Below, piece after piece: positions 45,463 through 53,960 of a stretch of 64,000 nt of DNA. Under the pieces are notes generated by a model. It did no database searches. It was not told the origin of the DNA and worked only from the letters and a program-made list of their open reading frames with translations. This stretch comes from Burkholderia pseudomultivorans (lineage in GTDB: Bacteria; Pseudomonadota; Gammaproteobacteria; Burkholderiales; Burkholderiaceae): assembly GCF_001718415.1 (NCBI RefSeq), contig NZ_CP013378.1, forward strand, positions 806,001-870,000, given 5' to 3'. A program made the position numbers and the translations under genes. How positions within the stretch are numbered: position 1 is the first letter of the stretch; each line of letters opens with the position of its first letter.

Positions 45463-46844
45463 ACGCGGTGACGGAAACGCGCGCCACGCGCCTTGCGACG
45501 TTCGTCGCGCAGATGGACGCGGACGCATTGCCGGACGAAGTCGTCGCGAAGGCGAAGCGTCATGTGCTCGACACGTTCGGCGCGGCGCTGGCGGGTACGT
45601 CGGCCGTCGAGACGCACAGCATGCGCGCGTTGACCGCCCCCGTCGGGCAGGGTGGGGCGACGCTATGGGGTACGCGCCGGACTGCGGGCGCGCGCGATGC
45701 GGCATTCGTCAACGGGATCGCCGCGCACGCGCTCGAACTCGACGATTCCGGCGGCTGCGATCATTCGGGCGCCGTCGTGCTGCCGGCCGTGCTTGCCGCG
45801 CTGTCGTGCGCGGGCCGCCCCGTGTCCGGCCGGGAATGCGTAACGGCGATCGTGCTCGGCTACGAAGTCGGACGACGTGTGCTCGAAGCGTCCGGCGGCT
45901 ACTCAGCCCATAACGGGGCGGGCTGGCATTCGACGCTCAGTTGCGGCGTGTTCGGCGCAGCAGCGGCGAGTGCACGGGTGCTCGGCCTCGGCGCCGCGCG
46001 CACGCGCGACGCGCTCGGCCATGCGGCAAGTTTCTCCAGCGGCTTGTGGGCTTTCATCCACGACGGATCGCAGACGAAGCGGCTGCATGCCGGCCGGGCT
46101 GCGGAAGGGGGCGTGCTCGCGGCGCTGCTGGCGCGCGAAGGCGTGAGCGGCCCTGCCAGGGTGTTCGACGACGTGTGGGGTGGTTTCTTCAACGCGTTCG
46201 CCGCGCAATCGCAGGCGCCCGACGCATTGATCGACGACCTGGGCGCGCACTGGAAACTGATGCGCTGCTCGATCAAGCCGCATGCGTCGTGCCGCAGCGC
46301 GCACGCGGCAGTCGACGCGGCACTGCAGCTTGCGGACGGTTGCACGTTCGAGGCCGGCGAGATCGAACGGGTGGTCGTGCGGACGAGCGCGTTCGTTGCC
46401 CGGATGTGCGGCGGCTGCGACCTGTCGACGCTGTCGTCGGCGCAGATGAGCCTGCCGTACGCGGTTGCGGCGGCCCTTGCGTTCGGCGACACGGGGATTG
46501 GTGCTTATCGCGATGACAGGCGTACGGATTCGCGCGTCACTGCGCTGCTTGAGCGCATTACGATCGAGATCGATCCGGCGCTCGGCGATCTCGACGAGCC
46601 GACCGTGATTCTGTATCGCGCGGATGGTCGGCGCGAATCGCGTCACGTGCCGATCGCACTCGGCGATCCGCGGAATCCGCTGTCGGATGCGGCGTTGTTG
46701 ACGAAGTATCGTGCGCTGGCAGGCATGGCGCTCGGTCGTGCGCAGATCGATATGTTGAGCGAGACGTGCCTGTCGCTGGAGCGGCAAGCGGATGCGCGGG
46801 TGTTGAACGAGCTGGTTGCCGGGGACGCGGAGAGTCGATCTTGA
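45459..46844 (+). CDS. MmgE/PrpD-family protein (iminodisuccinate epimerase-like or dehydratase)
   Basis: A 461-residue member of the MmgE/PrpD family. It has KRHVLDTFGAALAGTSAVET, HALELDDSGGCDHSGAVVLP, GYEVGRRVLEASGG, HASCRSAHAAVDAALQLADG and a normal-length C-terminal domain. Characterised members are 2-methylcitrate dehydratase, cis-aconitate decarboxylase and iminodisuccinate epimerase, a structurally defined founder of the fold. In an operon with an ASL-type lyase and an amino acid importer, an epimerase acting before the lyase is attractive. It overlaps the upstream deacetylase-like gene by 4 bases and is the last gene of the operon. Confidence 0.88.
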   Translation: MNAVTETRATRLATFVAQMDADALPDEVVAKAKRHVLDTFGAALAGTSAVETHSMRALTAPVGQGGATLWGTRRTAGARDAAFVNGIAAHALELDDSGGCDHSGAVVLPAVLAALSCAGRPVSGRECVTAIVLGYEVGRRVLEASGGYSAHNGAGWHSTLSCGVFGAAAASARVLGLGAARTRDALGHAASFSSGLWAFIHDGSQTKRLHAGRAAEGGVLAALLAREGVSGPARVFDDVWGGFFNAFAAQSQAPDALIDDLGAHWKLMRCSIKPHASCRSAHAAVDAALQLADGCTFEAGEIERVVVRTSAFVARMCGGCDLSTLSSAQMSLPYAVAAALAFGDTGIGAYRDDRRTDSRVTALLERITIEIDPALGDLDEPTVILYRADGRRESRHVPIALGDPRNPLSDAALLTKYRALAGMALGRAQIDMLSETCLSLERQADARVLNELVAGDAESRS

Positions 46845-46983
46845 ATGCTTGCCGTGACTAGTTCACGTCCGTTCATGGTGGGCTCCCGGGGATGCCAGCA
46901 CGTAGCATGGCACGGGCTCAGGAGCCGGGATCAGACATTTCTAACGAGCTCAAACCGGACATTACTTATATGGTCGCCTCCCA

Positions 46984-47216
46984 TTTGCAAGGCAATTTTG
47001 ATCGTGGCGAGGAGGGTGGTTGCGGACTTATATCCGGACTCGATCGCAGGACGTGCCTGCCGGCCCCGATGGATTTCGCCGCAAGGTTCCTAATCTAAAT
47101 AGCGGACTCGAGGTCCGAGAAATGTCTCAGGCTTGCCCTTGCGCGGTCCAACCTGTCTTGCCATCTTTCAGCATCACCTGTGCAACCGTGGATGGGATAA
47201 AGGGATTGAAGCTTGA
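46984..47216 (-). ncRNA. Candidate guide (bridge/seeker) RNA region of the IS110-family element
   Basis: In IS1111-group elements a structured RNA that guides the transposase is encoded in the non-coding end beyond the transposase gene. Here that end is a 233-nt segment with no supportable ORF between the transposase stop and the inverted repeat. I have not folded it or found the guide loops, so this is a positional prediction only. Confidence 0.4.
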
Positions 47217-48227
47217 CTACTGCGACGGTGCTGCCTCATACGTTCGGCCATGCGCCAGCAGCGCCCAGATTGTTCGCGCCATCTTGTTTGCGAGTGCAAC
47301 AGCAACGACGTTCGTTGGTCGTCGGGACAGCATCTGGCGCAAACGCTCCGGCAAGTGCTTTGAGCTCGAGATGACCGATCGCGCGCCGTGGATCAGCAGC
47401 GTCCGCAGATAAACGTCACCGCGTTTGCTGATCCCACCGAGCTTGATCTTGCCTCCCGAACCGTTCTGCCGCGGCACGAGACCGAGATAGGCGGCAAACT
47501 CCCGCCCCGAGCGAAACGTTCTTGCCTGTCCAATGACCGAAACCGCGGCAGTTGCCGTGAGTACGCCCACGCCCGGAATCTCCGAGATGCGCAGGCATGC
47601 ATCATCGTTGCGCCGCCAACTGAGAATGCGTTGCTCGATCCGAGCAATCTGCTCATCGAGCGCACAGAGTCGCGAAAGCTGATCCTGCAGGCTGTCTAGC
47701 AGCATGGCCGGCAACTCGTCGGCCAGTGACGCCAGCGCGGCTTTGGCGGCTTCGATCGATGCACGACGGCCTTGAGGCAACACGACGCCGAACTCGTAGA
47801 GCAATCCGCGAAGTTGGTTGACCTGCATGACGCGAATCCGGACCAATTGCTGGCGTATCCGGTGCATCGCCAGCATGGCCTGCTGGTCTTCGGTCTTAAC
47901 GGCCACGAACCGCATGCCGGGACGCTGGGCAGCTTCCCAGATCGCCGCGGCGTCAGCCGCATCATTCTTGTTAGACTTCACGAACGGCCGCACGAACTGA
48001 GCTGCGATGAGCCGCACGTCGTGGCCAAGCCGTGCCAGTACCCGGGCCCAATGATGAGCGCTGCCACAGGCCTCCATAACGACGCGGCTCGCCGGCCGGT
48101 TGGCGAAGAACGGCGCGAGCTGGGCACGTTTGAGTACCTTGCTGTGAATCGCGCCGGTTTCAGGCTCGACATAATGAATCTGGAAAACGCGCTTGGCCAG
48201 ATCGATGGCAATGGTCGTGGGTTCCAT
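47217..48227 (-). CDS. IS110-family DEDD transposase
   Basis: A 336-residue transposase. The RuvC-like DEDD residues are recognised in TIAIDLAKRVFQIH, ASRVVMEACGSAHHW and KSNKNDAADAAAIWEA. The C-terminal Tnp_20 domain carries ISEIPGVGVLTATAAVSVIG and GGISKRGDVYLRTLLIHGAR, which includes the nucleophile-type serine region. The ATG at 48227 has a strong aaggag ribosome binding site on its strand; an upstream extension is discarded. No frameshift or stop is seen, so the element may be active. Confidence 0.95.
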   Translation of the reverse strand: MEPTTIAIDLAKRVFQIHYVEPETGAIHSKVLKRAQLAPFFANRPASRVVMEACGSAHHWARVLARLGHDVRLIAAQFVRPFVKSNKNDAADAAAIWEAAQRPGMRFVAVKTEDQQAMLAMHRIRQQLVRIRVMQVNQLRGLLYEFGVVLPQGRRASIEAAKAALASLADELPAMLLDSLQDQLSRLCALDEQIARIEQRILSWRRNDDACLRISEIPGVGVLTATAAVSVIGQARTFRSGREFAAYLGLVPRQNGSGGKIKLGGISKRGDVYLRTLLIHGARSVISSSKHLPERLRQMLSRRPTNVVAVALANKMARTIWALLAHGRTYEAAPSQ

Positions 48228-48383
48228 TTGGTTCTCCTTGGCGGCTGGGCTGCCGAACCAGCAATGTCGCATGCTCTGGACGCGAGATTGCGGCGCCGGA
48301 CGGCCCGTTAAGGCGGGAGGCGACCATTCCATCTAAAAAGCTCTAACATCCAATCCGACGATAACTATGATTATGTAAACTAA

Positions 48384-48584
48384 AGTATACGGCTCTTAAC
48401 CCTTGAGGCCGTCACGACCTATAGCTATTCGTTTAACGACAATTCGCCGGCGCTGCAGATGTGGCCGCCGGCATACCCATCGTATGATGGCGGGCGCGAG
48501 GTCTCGTGCGAACAGATCGCGCAACGGTGGTGTCATGTCATCACATGCCGCACCGCCCGACTCGCAATAACGCAGCAGCTTTAG
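48384..48584 (+). other. Possible coding remnant between the IS110 element and ivy
   Basis: An open stretch of 66 codons without a credible start that reads TTYSYSFNDNSPALQMWPPA and then YPSYDGGREVSCEQIAQRW before a stop. Its composition is protein-like and unlike its GC-driven surroundings, but I do not recognise the family. It could be the 3' end of a gene cut by the insertion events here. Confidence 0.25.
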
Positions 48585-48594
48585 GGCAACTCCA

Positions 48595-49059
48595 TCACTT
48601 AAAATTGAACGCGTCGGGGTGGTTGGCGACGCTGCCCGTCAGGGCCGCATACAAGATTGCCCGCCCGTCGATAGATTCGCCGCCATCGCGAAGATTCATC
48701 CACGTCAGGCGTTCGGTATCTCTTCGTTTCGGATCGACAACCAGCAACAGGCCATACATCACGTTCCTTTGCGGATCGTACAGGATAGCGAAGCGTTCAG
48801 AACCACATTCATGCGGCTTGCATGCCGTCATGACGATCATTTGTCGTCCATCGAACGAGACAGAATTCCCCCGCGTTTCGGTACCGCCACGCTCGACCCA
48901 CGACGGCAACGCATGATCCTTTTTCATCGCCTCAAATGCCTTGCTTGCGACTGGATCGCGCTTGACCGTACTCAGCGTCAGCGGAAGATTTTCAGCCAAT
49001 GACAACGACGCGACGGATACCGCCACGATGGCAATCGCCAGCGAAGTCTTGATTTGCAT
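48595..49059 (-). CDS. ivy: Ivy-type lysozyme inhibitor
   Basis: A 154-residue secreted protein. After a signal peptide (AIAIVAVSVASLSLAENL) it carries the family's inhibitory loop CKPHEC (CKPHDC in E. coli Ivy), in which the His enters the lysozyme active site and the two Cys form a disulphide. The flanks MIVMTACKPHECGSERFAIL and NVMYGLLLV are also Ivy-like. It protects peptidoglycan from C-type lysozymes in the periplasm. It has a good ribosome binding site (aaggggg). It sits between two insertion sequences and truncated genes, so it may belong to an exchanged segment. Confidence 0.92.
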   Translation of the reverse strand: MQIKTSLAIAIVAVSVASLSLAENLPLTLSTVKRDPVASKAFEAMKKDHALPSWVERGGTETRGNSVSFDGRQMIVMTACKPHECGSERFAILYDPQRNVMYGLLLVVDPKRRDTERLTWMNLRDGGESIDGRAILYAALTGSVANHPDAFNFK

Positions 49060-49380
49060 GTCCGCCCCCTTCGCTCAACTGGAAAGTAGAGTCTGTATTG
49101 TGCAGCGAACCAGCTGCGTAGACAGCGTTCCTTGATATTTAAATTCGATCCACAATCCGCGCGGACAAGCTACCGCTGAAGCGTCTCCGTCTCGTTGGCC
49201 CCGCCGCCCGTCAAATCCTGGCTGCAATACTGGTTGTCGAGTACGCCGTACGGGACACAGCGACGAACACCGATGTGCCTCGCCGGCACCAGCGGATTCT
49301 ACGTCGGTGGATTGCCCGAGCCCCTCACCTTTCGGAAGGTCGGCAGTACGTTTCGTTACGTCCTCGAACCCGATCCTTGA
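49060..49380. other. Region with an unassigned short reading frame
   Basis: 321 bp without an annotatable gene. A plus-strand open frame ends at 49380 with MCLAGTSGFYVGGLPEPLTF and then RKVGSTFRYVLEPDP, which looks protein-like, but there is no convincing start or ribosome binding site. It may be a gene remnant. Nothing else is seen. Confidence 0.3.
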
Positions 49381-49917
49381 TTAATGTGGCTTGCTGCCGT
49401 TACCAGCGATCTCCTTCCGTCCATCAGAATCGTGGTTGGAGCCACCGATCAGGTTGATGAACACCTTCAACCAAAAACGATCGTATGCATTACGCATACA
49501 CAGCCTCTCTAGCGCGGCAACGGATTGAACCTTCTCAGCAGGAATATCAGCCAAGGCGATCTTCGGACACGGTGGAAGATCCTCTTCCATCGCCGGCTTG
49601 AGCAGTGGGTTACTATGCAGCATCGCCACGGAAGATTGGCTTAGCTGGCTTGCGGCTTCATCAGAAAAGCTCACAGGCGAATATTTATTGATCAGTTCTG
49701 CCGCCCACTTCCTGGCCGCAACATCGTCAGGCTTTCGTGGCTCGCGCAGGATTTGAGCCGCCATCTGAACATAGTCGCGTTTGATACCGGATTCCGCGAC
49801 GGACTGCTGCGCTAACCAACCGACTACAGCAACCGCGATTGGACCGGTCACAAATGCGAAAATCTGTGCATATTTGACCCATCGATCGAGTCGGGTTTCT
49901 TTCTGTGTGGAGCAGCC
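49381..49917 (-). pseudogene. Hypothetical membrane-anchored protein truncated by the IS3 element
   Basis: The frame runs from the left end of the IS3-family element (N-terminus missing) to a stop at 49381, about 178 residues. It opens TRLDRWVKYAQIFAFVTGPI, a single membrane helix, then VAESGIKRDYVQMAAQILRE, then WAAELINKYSPVSFSDEAAS, a pattern I associate with small proteins of phage or genomic islands. There is no credible start codon left. It is most likely a gene whose 5' end was removed by the IS event. Function is unknown. Confidence 0.6.
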
Positions 49918-50001
49918 CCCTGAAACGCCGGACACAGTCACCCACTTACAATAACGGGTAGGCATAAGACTGTGTTTTTGACTAACACCAGGCAGGAAGT
50001 G

Positions 50002-50367
50002 ATGGAAGTGTTGACGGGCCCGGAGCGCCGGCGGCGCTGGACGGCGGAGCAAAAGCTGGCGATGGTTCGCGAGAGTTTCGAACCAGGGAAGTCGGTTTCG
50101 ATGGTCGCGCGGCAGCACGGCGTGAACCCGAACCAGCTGTTCCACTGGCGCAAGCTGTACCAGGATGGGAGCCTGTCAGCGGTCAAGGCTGGCGAGGAAG
50201 TGGTTCCGGCCTCAGAGCTGGCCGACGCGCTCAAGCAGATTCGCGAGCTGCAACGGATGCTCGGCAAGAAGACCATGGAGAACGAGATTCTCCGCGAAGC
50301 AGTCGAGTATGGCCGAGCAAAAAAATGGATAGCGCACTCGCCCTCGCTGCCGGAGGACGACCAGTGA
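50002..50367 (+). CDS. IS3-family transposase OrfA
   Basis: The 121-residue DNA-binding subunit. It has the helix-turn-helix ([40 protein letters not shown]) and a C-terminal leucine-rich coiled coil ([20 protein letters not shown]). The ATG at 50002 starts at the conserved domain; a GTG 30 bases earlier is possible. At 50319-50325 an A AAA AAA heptamer is placed in its frame so that a -1 shift enters orfB and yields the OrfAB transposase. Confidence 0.92.
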   Translation: MEVLTGPERRRRWTAEQKLAMVRESFEPGKSVSMVARQHGVNPNQLFHWRKLYQDGSLSAVKAGEEVVPASELADALKQIRELQRMLGKKTMENEILREAVEYGRAKKWIAHSPSLPEDDQ

Positions 50368-51212
50368 AACTGGTTTGTGAAGTTCTCGGCGTGTCGCGCT
50401 CGAACGTATCGGCACGACTGTCGCGTCCGGCGACGTGGCGCGATGGCCGTCAATCGCGGCAGACGGACGATGCGAGCGTGGTCGAGGAAATCCGCCGAGT
50501 CGTCGGCGATTTGCCCAGCTATGGCTATCGCCGGGTGTGGGGCTCGCTGCGCAATGAACGCATTGCTGCCGGACAGGTGCCGTTCAATGCGAAGCGCATC
50601 TATCGCATCATGCGCACTCACGGTCTGCTGATGCAACGGCGTCCAGCACCGCCTCGGCCGCAACGTCGGCACGATGGCAAGGTGGCCGTAGCCCGCAGCA
50701 ATCAGCGATGGTGCTCGGACGGCTTCGAGTTCCGCTGCGACAACGGCGAGCCGCTTCGAGTGACATTCGCGCTTGACTGCTGCGACCGCGAAGCGATGAG
50801 CTGGGCGGCTACGACGGCAGGTCACAGCGGCGACATCGTGCGCGACGTCATGCTGGCCGCAGTGGAAAATCGGTTTGGCAACGAGCTGCATACCCCGTCC
50901 GAAATCGAGTGGCTGAGTGACAACGGTTCGGGCTACACGGCCGACGACACGCGCCGGTTCGCAGTGGCCATCGGCCTGAAGCCATTGACCACACCGGTGT
51001 GCAGCCCACAAAGTAATGGGATGGCAGAGAGCTTCGTGAAGACGATGAAACGCGACTACGTCGCCTTCATGCCGAAGCCGGACGCAGCGACTGCCGCACG
51101 CAACTTGGCCATCGCGTTCGAGCATTACAACGAGAAGCATCCCCATAGCGCGCTGAAATACCGCTCGCCTCGCGAGTTCCGGCGCTCGATGGATTCAGCA
51201 ACCTTAGTGTGA
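50325..51212 (+). CDS. IS3-family transposase OrfB (integrase core)
   Basis: A 295-residue DDE transposase. The integrase core shows [20 protein letters not shown] (first D), [19 protein letters not shown] (second D) and [20 protein letters not shown] (E). An N-terminal HTH_21-like part ([20 protein letters not shown]) is also present. The frame overlaps orfA by 43 bases in the -1 frame, with the A7 slippery run just before its ATG. All catalytic residues are intact, so the element may be functional. Confidence 0.93.
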   Translation: MDSALALAAGGRPVKLVCEVLGVSRSNVSARLSRPATWRDGRQSRQTDDASVVEEIRRVVGDLPSYGYRRVWGSLRNERIAAGQVPFNAKRIYRIMRTHGLLMQRRPAPPRPQRRHDGKVAVARSNQRWCSDGFEFRCDNGEPLRVTFALDCCDREAMSWAATTAGHSGDIVRDVMLAAVENRFGNELHTPSEIEWLSDNGSGYTADDTRRFAVAIGLKPLTTPVCSPQSNGMAESFVKTMKRDYVAFMPKPDAATAARNLAIAFEHYNEKHPHSALKYRSPREFRRSMDSATLV

Positions 51213-51236
51213 TGCCGTGTCCGGGATTACAGGGTC

Positions 51237-51386
51237 AACTCCAACAACGGCAGCCCCGGCATCAGGCGACAGCCCTTCTATTGCGCGTTCTTGATCGATC
51301 TCGACGGGAACAACGTCGAAGCCGGTTGCTACCTTCACGAGGACGATGCGACCTCGCCGCGTCCCGTGCGAACTCAAAACCTGTGA
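51237..51386 (+). pseudogene. 3' fragment of a VOC-family (glyoxalase-fold) protein gene
   Basis: Immediately after the IS3 element an open frame encodes SPGIRRQPFYCAFLIDLDGN, then NVEAGCYLHEDD, and stops at 51386. The motif YCAFLIDLDGNNVEA is the C-terminal metal-binding Glu region of glyoxalase/bleomycin-resistance-type proteins. About the last 49 codons remain; the 5' two thirds are gone and no start remains. The 3' end overlaps the convergent porin gene by 13 bp. Confidence 0.7.
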
Positions 51387-52498
51387 CGTATACCTATACG
51401 CAACGCCGTCTGATTGGGTGAACTGGACGCCGCGAGCACCGGCCCGAGATTCGCCACGGCGCCGCGTACCGCATGCATGTACGTCGCGCTCGCATAGACG
51501 TCGGTACGGACGGAAAGCAGGTAATCGACGCTTGCGTCGCCTTCGTGATAGCCCGGTGCGTAGCCAGTCTGCGACACGCTCCCCGCCGTGTAGCTGTACG
51601 CGACACCCAACTGCAGGCTCGGCGTGAGCCTGTAAACACCGACGATCTCGCCAATATCGAACGTGGCGTGACCGCCGATCTTCGCACCGAGCTTCGGATC
51701 GAGATCGCCGAATCGCGTATGCGTCCAGTCCGCGCTGATCGTCGCCCGCCCGAACGTGTAGGTCGCACCGACGCCCATTACCTTATAGCTGGCCGCCGCG
51801 AGGCCATAGTTGCCGTCGACCGTGTTGGACGCAGTCCAGAGACCTTCAGGGACGGCCTGGGCCGGATGGTCGATCGAGGTGTAGACGCCAACCAGCCGGA
51901 GCCCTCCGTAGGCGTACTGCAGGGCAAACGACTTCGCACTTGTGCGGCCAAAATCGCCCGCGACGCCCCCGAAGCTGTACATCGCCATGCCCGTCAGTCC
52001 GGCAATGGTCGGCGTCGTGTACTTGACGGCGTTGTTCAGACGGAAGTCAATGCCGTTGTTATCGAGATCGCCGGGATGCGGAAACAGAATGCCGCCCGGC
52101 AGCATGCCGTTCGCCGAAAGTGTGCCGATGTAATCGCCAACGGCTTCGCCTTGTCGCCCCATGGTCACCGTACCGTAACGCGAATTTCCGAGACCTACGT
52201 ATGCCTGCCGGCCGAACAATCGCCCGCCTTGGCTTAGCGCTCCGGTGTTGACGTTGAAACCGTTCTCCAGCCTGAACACCGCGGACCAGCCGCCTCCCAG
52301 GTCTTCCACTCCTTTCAGGCCCCAACGGTTGCCTTGCGAAATGCTCCCCTGCATCTGCCAGGCGCTGTGGCCGCCCTGGTTGCTCGACCAGGTCAGACCG
52401 TCGTCGATGATGCCGTACAAGGTCACGCTGCTTTGGGCACGTGCGAAATGCGATATCGACAGTATTCCTAATAATAATGCCGGAAGCCATTTTCTCAC
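51374..52498 (-). CDS. Gram-negative general porin (Burkholderia OmpC-like)
   Basis: A 374-residue outer-membrane porin of the betaproteobacterial type. After a signal peptide (LPALLLGILSISHFARAQ) it begins SSVTLYGIIDDGLTWSSNQG, contains NRWGLKGVEDLGGGWSAVFR, GRQAYVGLGNSRYGTVTMGR and ends LRIGIRHRF with the terminal Phe needed for BAM assembly. The start is GTG (52498), with an AAAGGAGAT ribosome binding site upstream. It lies 184 bp downstream of a catabolic operon on the same strand and may admit its substrate. Confidence 0.96.
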   Translation of the reverse strand: MRKWLPALLLGILSISHFARAQSSVTLYGIIDDGLTWSSNQGGHSAWQMQGSISQGNRWGLKGVEDLGGGWSAVFRLENGFNVNTGALSQGGRLFGRQAYVGLGNSRYGTVTMGRQGEAVGDYIGTLSANGMLPGGILFPHPGDLDNNGIDFRLNNAVKYTTPTIAGLTGMAMYSFGGVAGDFGRTSAKSFALQYAYGGLRLVGVYTSIDHPAQAVPEGLWTASNTVDGNYGLAAASYKVMGVGATYTFGRATISADWTHTRFGDLDPKLGAKIGGHATFDIGEIVGVYRLTPSLQLGVAYSYTAGSVSQTGYAPGYHEGDASVDYLLSVRTDVYASATYMHAVRGAVANLGPVLAASSSPNQTALRIGIRHRF

Positions 52499-52682
52499 GA
52501 CGATCTCCTTTATCTATAGCGACGCTACTTCTTAAAAATCTGCTGCGCGGGAAAATGGCCGCAATGCAAGGGCGACGCTGCAGCGATCGTCGCCTGCTTC
52601 GGGCGTTACAGCGGTTCCGTCTCCGACTTGTGCGTTCAGAGGGACCGGGCGAGGCGCCCTGCCGGCCAAGGGCGCCGCCGCG

Positions 52683-53921
52683 TTAGATGGGCTTGCCTTC
52701 GCTCGACGCCCAATTGCGCATCAGTTCATTGCTCGGCAGTGTCTCGTCGAACATCTTCTTCGCGGTGGCGATGCCCGCGATCGGCAGCCCTGCCGGATCG
52801 AGCACACCGAGCTGAACCAGAACGGAAGCCTGGTCCCAGTAGATGTGCTCGTTGTACAGCTTGTCGCCGCGAAAGCAGACGACGGCCAGCATCGGTATCT
52901 CGAAGTACCGCCCGGTTGGCGGCAAGCCGGGCACCAGCCAGTCGATTGCGCAGGTGTGCGTCGCGCAGAAGATGAATTCGTCGACGATGCGATCGGCCCC
53001 GATCGTGCGCGACACAGGAATCAGGCGCGTGTCCTCCGGATTGGCGTCCACGAAGTGATAGCGGTAGAAGCGCTTGAGTTGATCGTGCCCGACACCGCCG
53101 GTCATGGTCGGCACGTGGTTCACGTACGGCTGCGCGACCATCGTGGGCATGATTGCATCCACGTCGCGCGTGGCAAACTCGTAGTAACAGTGGCGTTCCC
53201 ACAGGCTGTTCAGGTCGTGGACGGGCCCGAGCACCTTGCGAAGCAGCGCTAGCGTGCGCGAATACGCCATCATCGCGGCCGGCTTGTCGAATGACGCGCG
53301 CTCGGGCGTCGCGAACGCATGGTCGCAACCCGGATACACGTATTGCTCGATCGACGTGTTCGCGGACAGCGCGGCCTGGATCCTTTCCCGCGTCGCGGGC
53401 GGGCAAAGCGCATCATCGCCCGCGAAATGAAAGACCATCGGGCAGGCGATCGCCGGAACGCGGTCGAGGTAGGCATCCAGCCCGACGCCGTAGTAGCTCA
53501 CGGCGCAATCGAGCCCGGTCTTCGCAGCGGCCAGCATCGCCAGCTTGCCGCCGAGGCAGTAACCGACCGCGCCCACCGTCCCGGCGTGCTGCGGCACCGC
53601 GCGAAGCGCGTCGAGCGTCGCCGCGATGTCCGCTACGGCGAGGTCGAGATCGAGCTGCTCGTTGTATGCCAGCGCGGTGGCCAGATCGTCGCCGTCATAC
53701 GCGAGCACGACGCCCGGCTTGATCCGCCAGAACAGATCGGGAACCAGCACGACATAGCCTTCTTCGGCGAAGCGATCGGCCATCGATTTCATGTAGCCGT
53801 TGACGCCGAATATTTCCTGCAGAAGCACGAGCCCCGGCCCGGATCCTTGCGGCGGGACCGCAAGATAGGCCGAGAAGCTGCGTCCGTCGGTGGATTTCAC
53901 GTCGATATAGTTGCCGCTCAC
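52683..53921 (-). CDS. Dienelactone hydrolase fused to a SnoaL-like domain
   Basis: A 412-residue two-domain protein. Residues 1-235 are a dienelactone hydrolase: GLVLLQEIFGVNGYMKSMAD, nucleophile Cys122 in VGYCLGGK, Asp170 in HFAGDDALCP and His201 in GCDHAFATPE complete the triad. From about 245 a SnoaL/NTF2-type cone domain follows (ERHCYYEFATRDVDAIMPTM, LKRFYRYHFVDANPEDTRLI, YNEHIYWDQASVLVQLGVLD). Such fusions occur but each domain is usually separate. It is the last gene of the catabolic operon and may open a lactone ring of the substrate. Confidence 0.9.
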   Translation of the reverse strand: MSGNYIDVKSTDGRSFSAYLAVPPQGSGPGLVLLQEIFGVNGYMKSMADRFAEEGYVVLVPDLFWRIKPGVVLAYDGDDLATALAYNEQLDLDLAVADIAATLDALRAVPQHAGTVGAVGYCLGGKLAMLAAAKTGLDCAVSYYGVGLDAYLDRVPAIACPMVFHFAGDDALCPPATRERIQAALSANTSIEQYVYPGCDHAFATPERASFDKPAAMMAYSRTLALLRKVLGPVHDLNSLWERHCYYEFATRDVDAIMPTMVAQPYVNHVPTMTGGVGHDQLKRFYRYHFVDANPEDTRLIPVSRTIGADRIVDEFIFCATHTCAIDWLVPGLPPTGRYFEIPMLAVVCFRGDKLYNEHIYWDQASVLVQLGVLDPAGLPIAGIATAKKMFDETLPSNELMRNWASSEGKPI

Positions 53922-53960
53922 GATCTGCTCCGTTGGTTCGAAATAAATGCGCCGGTCGCG

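Larger units (their letters stand above)
46971..48327 (-). mobile_element. IS110-family (IS1111-type) insertion sequence
   Basis: An element of about 1.36 kb defined by a 13-bp inverted repeat, atggtcgcctccc at 46971-46983 and its exact complement gggaggcgaccat at 48315-48327. It encloses a DEDD transposase gene on the minus strand. The long non-coding part (46984-47216, 233 nt) lies downstream of the transposase; the upstream part is short. This layout and the subterminal inverted repeats are those of the IS1111 group. No duplicated target was seen. Confidence 0.82.
49921..51231 (+). mobile_element. IS3-family (IS2-like) insertion sequence
   Basis: About 1.31 kb between imperfect terminal repeats TGAAACGCCGGACAC (49921-49935) and the complement of TGTAATCCCGGACAC (ending 51231), 12 of 15 identical; three more complementary bases extend each end (ccc/ggg). 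It holds overlapping orfA and orfB. No direct target duplication flanks it, and both neighbours are truncated genes, which suggests deletion or recombination after insertion. Confidence 0.85.

Noticed and set aside
46892..47098. Small plus-strand open frame at the left end of the IS110 element
   Set aside because: It crosses the inverted repeat, has no ribosome binding site and no recognisable domain.
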